Assembly: GCF_003666605.1 (NCBI RefSeq)
Contig: NZ_RCIV01000001.1
Span: 310,001 to 374,000 of the forward strand
Reading direction: 5' to 3'
DNA: 64,000 nt
Origin: Propionibacterium australiense
Lineage (GTDB): Bacteria; Actinomycetota; Actinomycetes; Propionibacteriales; Propionibacteriaceae
Each line of letters starts with the position of its first letter. Within the stretch, counting starts at the first letter, position 1. Positions 49,416 to 57,923 of this stretch are shown piece after piece. The position numbers and the translations under genes are program-made. The notes under the pieces are model-generated. The model was given only the letters and a program-made list of their open reading frames with translations, ran no database searches and was not told the DNA's origin.

Positions 49416-51206
49416 TCACCGACGGTCGGCGGCACCCGCCTCGTCGCCGGGAGCGGAGCCTCCCGGTGCTGGCGAGGCATCCTTCCCGGTGTCGCCGAGC
49501 CCCAGGCCGGGCGGGGTCCAGCCGGCGGCCGCTCCCCCGCCGGGCCGCCAGGTGCTCGGCTGCCAGGCCCCGGGCCGCCAGGTGGAGGTGGCGTGGGTGC
49601 CGGAGGGGCTGCTCGCCGGTTCCCAGTTGCTCGTGGGCTGCCAGCTCGTGCCGGGTGAGAACGGCTCGCTCGACGGGGTCCATGTGGTCACTGGCGTGAA
49701 CCAGTCGTCGCCGTGGGCGGGTGCGGAGCCGGTCGGCGCTGCCGACTGCAGGGCCTGCTCCGCCTGGTTGGCGACTCGTTCGGGAATCCGCCCCGCCGGC
49801 TGCGCGACGGCATCGGATGCGGCGGGTTGGCTGGCGGGCTCCGGTTCTGCCGGCTGCCCCGGGGAGGGGGGCCGGGAGAGCCACTCGGCGGGCTCCGGTT
49901 CTGCCGGGGCGGTGCGTGAGGCCGGCCCGGGCGGCGTCACCGGCCGGCGCAGGGCGGCCGGCAGCATCGTGGTTCTGGGCCGGGGCAGAGCGGCGAGCGG
50001 CCCGGCCGCGCTGTGGGCCGGCTGGACCTGGCCGTCGCGGCCGTCGTGCGGGGTCGGCAGTCCGTCGAGTGCGCGCTCGTCGCGGCCGGGTGCCGGCTCG
50101 CCCGGGGCGTGGGCGCCGATGTAGGCGTCGACGAGCGGGTCGTCGACCTCGAAGGCCTCGGGCGCGAGCTCCCAGAACAGCTCGGGTGCGATGAGTGTCC
50201 GGCCGTCGGGGCGCAGCGGCAGCTGCGCCGCGTCCGGACCGAGCGACAGGTTCGCCGTCCAGGCGCGTCCGGCCCCGTCGCGCAGGCCGATGACGCAGCC
50301 GGGGCCAAGGGTGCCGAAGACGTAGACGGGCTGGCGCCGGGCCGGCTTGGGCATCACGGGGTCCTCGCCGTTCCCGTCCTTCGTCCGGGGACGCGGCTGT
50401 GGTTCGTTGACGGCCTTCGGGTTGTGGAGGTAGGCCATGGGCCGTGTCGAACCCGGCTGGGCGAGCAGGACCTGCTCGCCGTGCTGCTGCCACTCCAGCA
50501 GGTGAACGTCCGTCGGCTGGGTGAACAGGCGCCTGCGGGCGCGGCGGCTGGCGGCGCGAACCCACCAGCCCGCGATGACCAGGCCCATGACCACTGTGGT
50601 GCCGAAGGGCAGGGGGCTGCCCGGCGAGGCGTGCCCGCTGTCGAAGCCGGCCAGCGCCCAGGCGCAGAAGAGGCCGATCACCAGGCACATGACGATCCTG
50701 CCCACGGCGGTGGTCCTCTCGATCGTGGCCATGGCGCGGCCGCTGCGTCGCTCGGTCTCGGTGAGCAGGAAACCGATCATGCCCCGGCCCGCCTCGGCGT
50801 AGCGTCGCTTGTCGATCGCGTGCAGCAGCGGGACGAGTGCGTAGCAGACGGTCATCGCGACGGCAGGGGCGAGCATGGCGGCACTCACGCCATCCGCGCC
50901 GAGGAGCAGGCCGGCGCCCAGCAGCAGGCTCCCCGCACAGCCGACCCAGCAGCTCGTCAGCGGGACGAGGAGCACGATGAAGGAGGCCATGACGACCAGG
51001 CGCGCGCCGATCAGCATGAGGACATGGCCGTAGGGGCCGGCGCCGAGCACGCCGAGGACCCACCAGTCGCCGAGAACGGCGACGACCGCGCCTCCGAGGC
51101 GCACCAGGACGGTGCCGGACGCCGAGTGCCACAGCTCGTCGGGGGCGTTGGGCGCCGGCGGGTAGCGGTCCGGGGCCAGGCGGGGATGGGCCGAGGAGGT
51201 CTTCAT
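49416..51206 (-). CDS. Hypothetical membrane protein with Pro-rich tail of Trp-Pro repeats
   Basis: A 596-residue protein of unknown function. Residues about 25-240 have six or so transmembrane segments (VLVRLGGAVVAVLGDWWVLG; VLMLIGARLVVMASFIVLLV; TTVVMGLVIAGWWVRAASRR). A soluble region of about 150 residues follows (VYVFGTLGPGCVIGLRDGAG). The remainder is Pro/Ala/Ser/Thr-rich and ends in a run of W-x-P units (SWQPTSNWEP, STWRPGAWQPSTWRP, GWTPPG). It sits between rpmG and the MaoC pair, genes that are usually neighbours. High GC could exaggerate the Pro content, but the frame is long and starts at a reasonable ATG. Confidence 0.7.
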   Translation of the reverse strand: MKTSSAHPRLAPDRYPPAPNAPDELWHSASGTVLVRLGGAVVAVLGDWWVLGVLGAGPYGHVLMLIGARLVVMASFIVLLVPLTSCWVGCAGSLLLGAGLLLGADGVSAAMLAPAVAMTVCYALVPLLHAIDKRRYAEAGRGMIGFLLTETERRSGRAMATIERTTAVGRIVMCLVIGLFCAWALAGFDSGHASPGSPLPFGTTVVMGLVIAGWWVRAASRRARRRLFTQPTDVHLLEWQQHGEQVLLAQPGSTRPMAYLHNPKAVNEPQPRPRTKDGNGEDPVMPKPARRQPVYVFGTLGPGCVIGLRDGAGRAWTANLSLGPDAAQLPLRPDGRTLIAPELFWELAPEAFEVDDPLVDAYIGAHAPGEPAPGRDERALDGLPTPHDGRDGQVQPAHSAAGPLAALPRPRTTMLPAALRRPVTPPGPASRTAPAEPEPAEWLSRPPSPGQPAEPEPASQPAASDAVAQPAGRIPERVANQAEQALQSAAPTGSAPAHGDDWFTPVTTWTPSSEPFSPGTSWQPTSNWEPASSPSGTHATSTWRPGAWQPSTWRPGGGAAAGWTPPGLGLGDTGKDASPAPGGSAPGDEAGAADRR

Positions 51207-51262
51207 GTCCCGGACTCTATAGCGATCTCGTCGTGGCTGTCTGCGCGTCCCGGCGTGACAGA

Positions 51263-51307
51263 ACGTCGTTGGGGCCGCCGGGCCTCGCCCGGCGGCCCCA
51301 ACGACGT
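51263..51307 (-). terminator. rpmG terminator
   Basis: Perfect 21-bp inverted repeat (51263-51283 and 51287-51307) with a three-base loop, 14 bases beyond the rpmG stop. It is the longest perfect stem in the window; no T tract. Confidence 0.85.
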
Positions 51308-51321
51308 GGACCGGATTCCGC

Positions 51322-51492
51322 TCAGCGGGTCTCGCGGTGAGCGGTGTGCTTGCCGCAGCGGGGGCAGAACTTGCTCAGCTCAAGACGATCCGGCGTGTTG
51401 CGGCGGTTCTTCTTGGTGATGTAGTTGCGCTCCTTGCACTCGGTGCAGGCAAGCGTGATCTTGGGGCGGACGTCCCCGGTCTTCTTGGCCAT
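51322..51492 (-). CDS. rpmG: 50S ribosomal protein L33 (zinc-binding type)
   Basis: A 56-residue L33. [20 protein letters not shown] and [20 protein letters not shown] show two CxxC pairs (CTEC and CPRC), the C+ zinc-binding form. The ATG at 51492 was chosen over longer frames. The position downstream of tRNA-Thr and tRNA-Met is conserved. Confidence 0.96.
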   Translation of the reverse strand: MAKKTGDVRPKITLACTECKERNYITKKNRRNTPDRLELSKFCPRCGKHTAHRETR

Positions 51493-51613
51493 GATCGAAC
51501 CCTCTGTCTTGCCGGTGCTCCACGGAGCACGTCTCGTCGTTCCCCGCACGGACCCGTAAGGCCCCTGCGGCTCTCATGAGAAAGCCATGGCGCACGTGGT
51601 GCCACGACCCTGG

Positions 51614-51686
51614 TAGCGGGAGCGGGATTCGAACCCGCGACACAGCGATTATGAGCCGCTTGCTCTGCCGCCTGAGCTATCCCGCC
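51614..51686 (-). tRNA. tRNA-Met (CAU)
   Basis: A 73-base cloverleaf: acceptor GGCGGGA/TCCCGCT, D arm GCTCAGGCGGCAGAGC, anticodon stem AGCGG/TCGCT with CTCATAA (CAU), T arm GCGGGTTCGAATCCCGC, discriminator A. The anticodon stem lacks the three G-C pairs of initiator tRNA, so it is elongator Met; a CAU-reading tRNA-Ile is less likely. Confidence 0.93.
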
Positions 51687-51764
51687 TCTTGCCTGCCGGT
51701 CGCCCGGCCCGCAAGCAGCTGCCCTGATGACCGGGTCGCGCGGTGTACGGCCCTGCCGCAGCGG

Positions 51765-51837
51765 AGCCCCCATGCGGAATCGAACCGCAGACCTTCTCCT
51801 TACCATGGAGACGCTCTACCGACTGAGCTATAGGGGC
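51765..51837 (-). tRNA. tRNA-Thr (GGU)
   Basis: A 73-base cloverleaf: acceptor GCCCCTA/TGGGGGC, D arm GCTCAGTCGGTAGAGC, anticodon stem TCTCC/GGAGA with ATGGTAA (GGU), T arm TGCGGTTCGATTCCGCA. Probably co-transcribed with tRNA-Met and rpmG. Confidence 0.95.
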
Positions 51838-52121
51838 CAGCCGGGGAAGAATGTTACCGGACCCCGACCCGGGTTCTCAAATCGTCTCGGTGTTGCGGGC
51901 CGGGCCCGCCACGGAAGGAATCGTCCGGGACCAGATCACCGGGGCACCGGGCCGGGTCGGCCTCCCCGGCAGCGGAACGGTCAGCGCCAGGACATCGCCT
52001 GCAAGGGTCCGCCGAGCCCGGCCATGACGCAGCGGGCACGTCCAGGACTGTGTGACCCGGAGCAGGACCGGCTGGCAGGCAGTGCCCTAGGCTGGGTCGC
52101 AGCCCCGACCCCGGAGAGAAC

Positions 52122-53195
52122 ATGCCCGCACCACAAGGACCGGCCACCCGGCGCCGCATCCCGAGCACGATGTCACTCGCCGCCATCCTCGCCCTCGCCC
52201 TACTCGTCGCGGCAACAACGATCCGCTGGGCCGCAGGGCAGCAGGAGCGGGAGCGCTGCGGCGGTCAGCCCTGCCCGCAGACCTCGCCGAGCACGTCGGC
52301 TCCGAGCAGCTCAGGGCGGGACGGCACGACAGGAACGGGTGGGAGCCGTCACGGGTCCTTCACCGATCCCGAGTTCATCGCCTGGGCAGTGGCCGACACC
52401 GAGGACACCACGGACGGTTTCACGCCCACCAGACTCCGGGTTCGGGTTTCAACGGAAACGATGGTCATCAGCGGCCATGACGCCTCTGGTGCCTACGTGA
52501 TCCGCCGGTACTCCACGAACGGTTTCGAGCAGGAGAGCAGATCCGATCCAGCCGAGAACCAGGGCCCGGCCGGTACCAGCATCGAGGCTCCCCTACCGAC
52601 CGGGGCCGAGTTCTACGAACGCCTCGTGATCCATCTGGAGGACGCCGATCCCGAGTGTCGGGACCGCCCGGGGGTCAGCGCCACGAGCACCTGGTCGCAA
52701 CAGGCCGTCTACTCGCAGTTCTGTTCCTACCGATTGACCCGGGCTTGGCTGAACGAAACGCAGATCCCCCTGCTCGACAGCCTCAGCGATGCCACAGCGA
52801 TCTCCGAGATCCTCGATCAGCCATTCGCCGTCGCCGCACCCGATCGTCCCGTCACCCGCGTCGTACTGCGCTACGGCAACAGCCGGGAGGGCTGGGACGG
52901 TTGCAGCGTCTACCAGGACGATGCCGAGGGTTTCCTGGTGACGACCAGTCACCTGACCGGGAGATCCGACGATGCCATCACCACGCGGTGGACGTCGGGT
53001 AGGACAAGGAGCTGGGAGACCGGACACGAGCTGAGCCGCGACGAGATCGATCCCACCGTCATCGAAACCATCATGAACAGCACCATTGATGAGCATGGAC
53101 AGCTGGCCATCGGCTGGAACACCGGGTTCGAGCAGTTCACGATCCGGGCCCGCTCCGGCGCCGAGTACGCGCTCGACGGGACCCGGCTGAACTGA
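52122..53195 (+). CDS. Hypothetical membrane-anchored protein, tandem paralogue A
   Basis: A 357-residue protein I do not recognise. One N-terminal transmembrane/signal segment (MSLAAILALALLVAATTIRW) and a Ser/Thr/Gly linker lead to an extracytoplasmic domain: DPEFIAWAVADTEDTTDGFT, a Cys pair region (DADPECRDRP and YSQFCSYRLTRAWL) and a C-terminal EYALDGTRLN. The ATG follows GGAGAGAAC. It aligns over its whole length with the next gene (EFIAWA/EFVRWA, FTPTRLRV/FQPTRIVM, YRLTRAWL/YALTRAWL, YALDG/YTLDG), so the two are a tandem duplication. Confidence 0.75.
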   Translation: MPAPQGPATRRRIPSTMSLAAILALALLVAATTIRWAAGQQERERCGGQPCPQTSPSTSAPSSSGRDGTTGTGGSRHGSFTDPEFIAWAVADTEDTTDGFTPTRLRVRVSTETMVISGHDASGAYVIRRYSTNGFEQESRSDPAENQGPAGTSIEAPLPTGAEFYERLVIHLEDADPECRDRPGVSATSTWSQQAVYSQFCSYRLTRAWLNETQIPLLDSLSDATAISEILDQPFAVAAPDRPVTRVVLRYGNSREGWDGCSVYQDDAEGFLVTTSHLTGRSDDAITTRWTSGRTRSWETGHELSRDEIDPTVIETIMNSTIDEHGQLAIGWNTGFEQFTIRARSGAEYALDGTRLN

Positions 53196-53267
53196 CCCCT
53201 CACCCCGGCGCACCCCCGCTGGCCCACTCGTTAGGATCGGGGGCGACCCTCAGGAACAAGGAGCCCC

Positions 53268-54317
53268 ATGCGACTGCGTCACAGCCCCTTCACCAATCCG
53301 TCGGCGATGCTCAGGAGACGCCTGCAGAAGATGCTCGTCATCGCCCTGGCCAGCCTCCTGGCCCTGCTCGTCGTCCTCGCCGTCACCGTCACCGGCGCCA
53401 TCGCCGGGCTCTTCTCGCCCACGCGGGACGAACCGAGTGCGATCCACCCCACCGGGCCGAGCCAGTCGCCGGACGACTCGGTCGCCGAGCCCGAGTTCGT
53501 CAGGTGGGCGATCGACCAGTCACTCGCCACGGACCCCGCCTTCCAGCCGACCCGCATCGTCATGACCACGGACGAGTTCACCATCGCCGGCACGAGCGGC
53601 TCCGACGGAGTCCGGCACAGCTACCGCCTCCCCGGCAGGGAGGCCACGAGCACCACCGACCGGGACGTCGCCCTCGCCGCCCTGGACCGGGACGGCATCG
53701 ACCTCGACCGGCTGCAGTCGGTCTGGACGGGCGCCCGGTGCGAGCACGACTCCCCGCAGGTCCAGGTCACGGCGGCACGCAGCGGCGCCACCGCGTACTC
53801 GGTGCTGTGCCCCGCCGGTCCCGGCGGAGACTACGCGCTGACCAGGGCATGGCTCGGGGACGAGGAGCTGAGGCTGCCGGAGAGCTTCTCCTCGTCCGAG
53901 TCCGTCACCAGGGCACTCACCGAGACACTGCCCGCCCTGACCGGCGACGCCCCGCTGTCGCAGGTCATCGTCCGGCAGGACCAGAACGACCCGAGCAAGG
54001 AAGTGCTCCAGGTGTCCCAGCCTGCCGACGAGCCCGGCCGGGGCGTGTTCACCACTCATCTGCAGGCGCGCGGGGCCGCGAACCCGGCCGTGCTCACCGT
54101 GCCCGACGAGAACGTCAAGGTGACCGGTCGGTTCACCTGGGACGATGTCGACCCGCAGGTCCTCGCCCGGATCGCCGACGCATGCCGTGAGGATCCCGCG
54201 GTGAACCTCTACCAGGGACTCCAGGTGCACTGGTCGGACGACTACTGGCAGCTCGTCGTCACGACGAACTCGAACCCGTCGCGCACCTACACGCTCGACG
54301 GGATCCTCCTGGGCTGA
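53268..54317 (+). CDS. Hypothetical membrane-anchored protein, tandem paralogue B
   Basis: A 349-residue paralogue of the preceding gene. A single transmembrane segment (IALASLLALLVVLAVTVTGA) is followed by a short linker and the same domain: EPEFVRWAIDQSLATDPAFQ, GGDYALTRAWLGDEELRL and TYTLDGILLG. A Cys pair is again present (GARCEHD, YSVLCPAG). The ATG follows AAGGAG. It ends at the bidirectional terminator with ahpF. Function unknown; a cell-surface or periplasmic-side role is inferred from topology only. Confidence 0.75.
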   Translation: MRLRHSPFTNPSAMLRRRLQKMLVIALASLLALLVVLAVTVTGAIAGLFSPTRDEPSAIHPTGPSQSPDDSVAEPEFVRWAIDQSLATDPAFQPTRIVMTTDEFTIAGTSGSDGVRHSYRLPGREATSTTDRDVALAALDRDGIDLDRLQSVWTGARCEHDSPQVQVTAARSGATAYSVLCPAGPGGDYALTRAWLGDEELRLPESFSSSESVTRALTETLPALTGDAPLSQVIVRQDQNDPSKEVLQVSQPADEPGRGVFTTHLQARGAANPAVLTVPDENVKVTGRFTWDDVDPQVLARIADACREDPAVNLYQGLQVHWSDDYWQLVVTTNSNPSRTYTLDGILLG

Positions 54318-54324
54318 TGGTGCG

Positions 54325-54375
54325 CCGTCCGGCTCGGTCCACCACGAGGAGGATGCCGGAGTCCGAGCCGGACGG
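54325..54375. terminator. Bidirectional terminator between paralogue B and ahpF
   Basis: Perfect 13-bp arms CCGTCCGGCTCGG (54325-54337) and its complement (54363-54375), with a 25-base loop, between convergent stop codons. Confidence 0.7.
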
Positions 54376-54380
54376 GGGCA

Positions 54381-55946
54381 TCAGGGCTGGGTGCGGACCA
54401 GCCAGTCCCAGGCCGACAGGCCCGCGGTGGCGCCGGCGCCCGAGGCTATGACGATCTGCTTGTAGGGCGTGTCCGTGCAGTCACCGGCGGCGAAGACGCC
54501 GGGCATGCTCGTCGCGCCCCTGGTGTCGATGACGATCTGGCCGCGGGCGTCGCGGTCGACTTCGTCGGGCAGCCAGCCGGTGTTCGGCGCCAGGCCGATC
54601 TGGACGAAGACGCCGTCGAGCCGGACCGTGGTCTCCTCACCGCCGGCGCGATCCCGGTAGCGGATCGCCTGCACCCGGGTGCCGTCGCCGAGCACCTCCT
54701 GGACGGCGGCGTTCGTGACGACGTCGATGTTCGGCGCCTCGCCCATGCGCTGCAGCAGCACCTCGTCCGCCTTGCACTCGGGCATGAACTCGATGACGGT
54801 GACGCTGCGGGCGACACCGGCCAGGTCGAGCGCCGCCTCGACACCGGAGTTGCCGCCGCCGATGACGGCGACGTCCTTGTCCTTGAAGAGCGGGCCGTCG
54901 CAGTGGGGGCAGTAGGTGACGCCCTTGTTGCGGTACTCCTGCTCGCCGGGGACGCCCATGTGCCGCCAGCTGGCGCCGGTCGCCAGGATGACGGCCCGGG
55001 CGCGCAGGGTCGCGCCGGGACCCGCCTGGATCTCGATGGTGCCGTCGCCCGCCCGGGTGAGGCCGGTCACGGTGACTCCGTCGATGATGTCGATGTCGCC
55101 GTACTCGCCCGCATGGGCACGCAGGTCACGAGCCAGCCTCGGGCCCTCGGTGTGCGGCACCGAGACGAGGTTCTCGATGGCCATGGTGTCGTTGACCTGG
55201 CCGCCGAAGCGGTCACCGACGAGGCCGGTGCGGATGCCCTTGCGGGCCAGGTAGATGGCCGCCGAGACACCGGCCGGGCCCTGCCCCACGACGAGCACCT
55301 GGTAGGGCTCCCGGTCGTTGAGGCCGGCCGCGGCGGCGGCGCCGGCCTCGGGGTCGAGGGCGGCGATGATCTGGGCGGCCTCCATGCGGCCCTGCCCGAA
55401 GAGCTCCCCGTTGAGGTAGATGGTCGGGGTCGCCAGGATGTTCCGGGCCTCGACCTCGTCGCGGAACAGGGAGCCGTCGACGACGGTGTGGCGGATCCTC
55501 GGGTTGAGGACCGCCATGGCGTTGATGGCCTGGACGACGGTCGGGCAGTTCTGGCAGGTCAGCGAGATGTAGGTGGTGAACTCCTGGTCCGTCTGGACCG
55601 CCCTGACGGCCTCGATGGTCGCCTCGTCCAGCTTGACGGGGTTGCCGCCGACCTGGAGCAGGGCCAGGGCGAACGAGGTGAACTCGTGGCCGAGCGGCAG
55701 CGCCGAGAAGGTGATCGAGATCCCGGTGCCCGGCGAGGTGAGCGAGAAGGACGGCCTGCGCTCGTGGGCGGTGTCGTCGCGCCGGACGCTGATGCGCTCG
55801 GACAGGGCGGCGACCTGCCGGAGCATCCCGTCGATCCGGTTCGACTGCTCGCGGTCGTCGAGGCTGACGACGAACTCGACGGGCCGGGTGATGCGGTCCA
55901 TCAGTGCGCTCAGCTGGGCGATGAGTTTCTCGTCGAGAACTGCCAT
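54381..55946 (-). CDS. ahpF: Alkyl hydroperoxide reductase subunit F
   Basis: A 521-residue flavoprotein disulfide reductase that recycles AhpC, exactly the E. coli AhpF length. The N-terminal thioredoxin-fold domain has the redox pair in LTCQNCPTVVQA, the FAD loop is LVVGQGPAGVSAAIYLARKG, the second redox pair is YCPHCDGPLF and the NAD site is VAVIGGGNSGVEAALDLAG, ending GVFAAGDCTD. The ATG at 55946 gives the standard N-terminus (MAVLDEKLIAQLSALMDRIT). It is 50 bases downstream of ahpC. Confidence 0.97.
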   Translation of the reverse strand: MAVLDEKLIAQLSALMDRITRPVEFVVSLDDREQSNRIDGMLRQVAALSERISVRRDDTAHERRPSFSLTSPGTGISITFSALPLGHEFTSFALALLQVGGNPVKLDEATIEAVRAVQTDQEFTTYISLTCQNCPTVVQAINAMAVLNPRIRHTVVDGSLFRDEVEARNILATPTIYLNGELFGQGRMEAAQIIAALDPEAGAAAAAGLNDREPYQVLVVGQGPAGVSAAIYLARKGIRTGLVGDRFGGQVNDTMAIENLVSVPHTEGPRLARDLRAHAGEYGDIDIIDGVTVTGLTRAGDGTIEIQAGPGATLRARAVILATGASWRHMGVPGEQEYRNKGVTYCPHCDGPLFKDKDVAVIGGGNSGVEAALDLAGVARSVTVIEFMPECKADEVLLQRMGEAPNIDVVTNAAVQEVLGDGTRVQAIRYRDRAGGEETTVRLDGVFVQIGLAPNTGWLPDEVDRDARGQIVIDTRGATSMPGVFAAGDCTDTPYKQIVIASGAGATAGLSAWDWLVRTQP

Positions 55947-55996
55947 GGTGTGTTCTGTCTCCTGGTCCTGTCTCCTGGTCGTCGGCCGGTCCTCCG

Positions 55997-56560
55997 TCAG
56001 ATCTTGCCGACGAGGTCGAGGCCCGGGGTCAGGGTGTCGCCGGTCTCGTCCCAATGGGCGGGGCAGACCTTGTCGGGGTGCTCACGGATGTACTGGGCGG
56101 CGCGCACCTTGCGCAGCAGCTCGGAGGCGTCGCGTGCGATGCCGTCGGCGCTGACCTCCATGAGCTGGATGACGCCGTCGGGGTCGATGAGGAAGGTGCC
56201 GCGGTCGGCCAGCCCCTCGCCCTCGCGGAGCACCTGGAAATTGGTGGCCAGCTGAGCCGAGGGATCGCCGAGCATGTAGTACTGCACCTTCTTGACCTGG
56301 TCGGAGTCGGCGTGCCAGGCGGCGTGGACGAAGTGAGTGTCGGTGGAGGCGGAGTAGATCTCGACGCCGAGGGCGGTGAACTCCTCGTAGTGGTCGGCCA
56401 GGTCGCCGAGCTCGGTGGGGCAGACGAAGGAGAAGTCCGCCGGGTAGAAGAAGACGACGGCCCACCGGCCGCGCAGGTCCTCGTCGGTGATCTCGACGAA
56501 GTCGCCCTGGTGGAAGGCGGTGGTCTTGAAGGGCAGGAGCTGGGTTCCTACGAGCGACAC
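55997..56560 (-). CDS. ahpC: Alkyl hydroperoxide reductase subunit C (2-Cys peroxiredoxin)
   Basis: A 187-residue typical 2-Cys peroxiredoxin: peroxidatic Cys47 in [12 protein letters not shown] and resolving Cys near 166 in [13 protein letters not shown]. The GTG at 56560 follows AGGAGG, matching the usual AhpC length; a longer upstream frame is not supported. It detoxifies H2O2 and organic peroxides using AhpF. No oxyR or perR gene is adjacent and I could not identify an operator with confidence. Confidence 0.96.
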   Translation of the reverse strand: MSLVGTQLLPFKTTAFHQGDFVEITDEDLRGRWAVVFFYPADFSFVCPTELGDLADHYEEFTALGVEIYSASTDTHFVHAAWHADSDQVKKVQYYMLGDPSAQLATNFQVLREGEGLADRGTFLIDPDGVIQLMEVSADGIARDASELLRKVRAAQYIREHPDKVCPAHWDETGDTLTPGLDLVGKI

Positions 56561-56787
56561 TTCGGGTACCTCCTGGTCGTTGGATGGTGTCACCGGTTCA
56601 ACCCGGAAGCCGGGCAGCGTTGTTCCCCGGACGGCCGCCAATTCGCCGATCGCACCCCGACAGCCCCCCGCATTCCATGAATTACCTTGTCAGAAGCGGA
56701 AAATGAGGTCTCAGCCGAGGGCGAACAGGCATGCTGGGGCAGTCCTCCCGCAGATGGACACATGTCCTGCTCCCCACGCGAACCTGC

Positions 56788-57492
56788 TCAGGCGTCGTGG
56801 ACCTCCAGCACGAGCTCCCGGTCGGACCAGTGGAACAGCCGGGCCCTCCGATCGCTGCGCTGCTGCACCTCACCGTCGTCGGCCCACCCGGCCGACCGCA
56901 GTGCCCGATGTGCCCGGAGATTGCGCGCGTCGGGTTCGACGAGAACCAGATGACATTCGGGATCGGCCTCAATGAGCGCATCGGCGAGGATGGGCAGCAG
57001 CGGCGAGAACAACCCCTTGCCGGTCAGCTCGGGTTTCCCGACCGCGATGTGGAACCCCAGGTCGTGGGGTCTGGCCGCATAGCACCGGCTGATCTCGTCG
57101 CGTGCCGGGCGGTAGACCTCCAGGTACCCGACCTCATCCCCGCGGTACAGCAGGATCAGGGGCAGCGAGTAGGTTCCCGCCAGCCGCTCCCGCCAGTCAC
57201 GGGCCCACTGCCCGGCGGACCATGCCTGGTCCCAGGTCTCGGCGAGGTGGGGCCTGGCCATCCACGCGGCAACCGTTGCGGCGTCACGGCCGGGATCGGC
57301 GACCCGCAGTCCGGCATCGGCGTGCCCCAGCCGGCGTCGGGTCAGCCGGGCCAGATCGGGCACCGGGGGCCTGTCGGTCAGCACCCAGTCCCGCGGCACA
57401 TCCGTGCGAAGACGCCTCAGCACCTGCTGCGTGGCCTCGTGCTCGTCCCCGACAACCGTCGGCTCCTGCTGATCCATGATCCCGATGATCAT
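56788..57492 (-). CDS. MbtK/IucB-like lysine N-acyltransferase (siderophore-type GNAT)
   Basis: A 234-residue GNAT of the hydroxamate-siderophore branch. WMARPHLAETWDQAWSAGQW, GTYSLPLILLYRGDEVGYLE, VYRPARDEISRCYAARPHDLG, FHIAVG and LVLVEPDARNLRAHRALRSA follow the MbtK/IucB pattern (HLAxxW, substrate-binding LPLI...GYLE, catalytic His of DLGFHIAVG). It should acylate the epsilon-amino group of lysine or N6-hydroxylysine. It is divergent from an MbtG-like lysine N-oxygenase. No NRPS or IucA/IucC-type synthetase lies in the window. Confidence 0.82.
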   Translation of the reverse strand: MIIGIMDQQEPTVVGDEHEATQQVLRRLRTDVPRDWVLTDRPPVPDLARLTRRRLGHADAGLRVADPGRDAATVAAWMARPHLAETWDQAWSAGQWARDWRERLAGTYSLPLILLYRGDEVGYLEVYRPARDEISRCYAARPHDLGFHIAVGKPELTGKGLFSPLLPILADALIEADPECHLVLVEPDARNLRAHRALRSAGWADDGEVQQRSDRRARLFHWSDRELVLEVHDA

Positions 57493-57923
57493 CGCCCGAC
57501 TCGGTCAATTCAATTGACCGGGGCCGTCGTGAAGCTTGTTCACAGAATATCCTTGGCGCACCCCGAAGAATGATGGTGGCAGCCTCGGAACAGGCGCCCG
57601 CGGATTCCGATAGCCGGGTCGGCGAGCACCGATCGTGAGTCGATTCCCCGTAGCTGCCGCCCGACTTCCGGTATGACCCCGGTCATCATGCAGGGCATTT
57701 CCGCGCGCTGTCCCCGGTTTTTCTGCGGACACCTGAAACATTCCAGACGTAGCCCATATCAGCATGGTGCAGCGCACCCCTTCAGGGCTCACTGGGAGTC
57801 ACCCAAGACGATCCTGTGAATGATCCTCATTGCATTCTGGGCAGTTATTCGCGAATAAGCTTCAGGTGGTGCACGAACAGTGTTGATGATTTTTCCATCC
57901 GTTGTCGAAGGAGTTGATCGGTT
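57493..57923. other. 431-base divergent intergenic region of the siderophore-type gene pair
   Basis: No convincing gene; a minus-strand frame at 57505-57792 has no recognisable content. It contains two palindromes, a 19-base one at 57502-57520 and TTATTCGCGAATAA at 57845-57858. No DtxR/IdeR TTAGGCTAACC-type box is visible, which is unexpected for iron genes. Confidence 0.6.
57502..57520. promoter_or_regulatory. Perfect 9-1-9 palindrome at the start of the MbtK-like gene
   Basis: CGGTCAATT-C-AATTGACCG, an exact palindrome with a one-base centre, lies 9 bases upstream of the start codon at 57492. This is a typical size for a TetR/MarR/GntR-type operator; the cognate regulator is not in the window. 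Confidence 0.65.

Noticed and set aside
56561-56787. OxyR/PerR operator upstream of ahpC
   Set aside because: I looked for one but found no match good enough to report.
57505-57792. A 95-codon minus-strand frame in the siderophore intergenic region
   Set aside because: It has no Shine-Dalgarno, no recognisable content and no supporting context.
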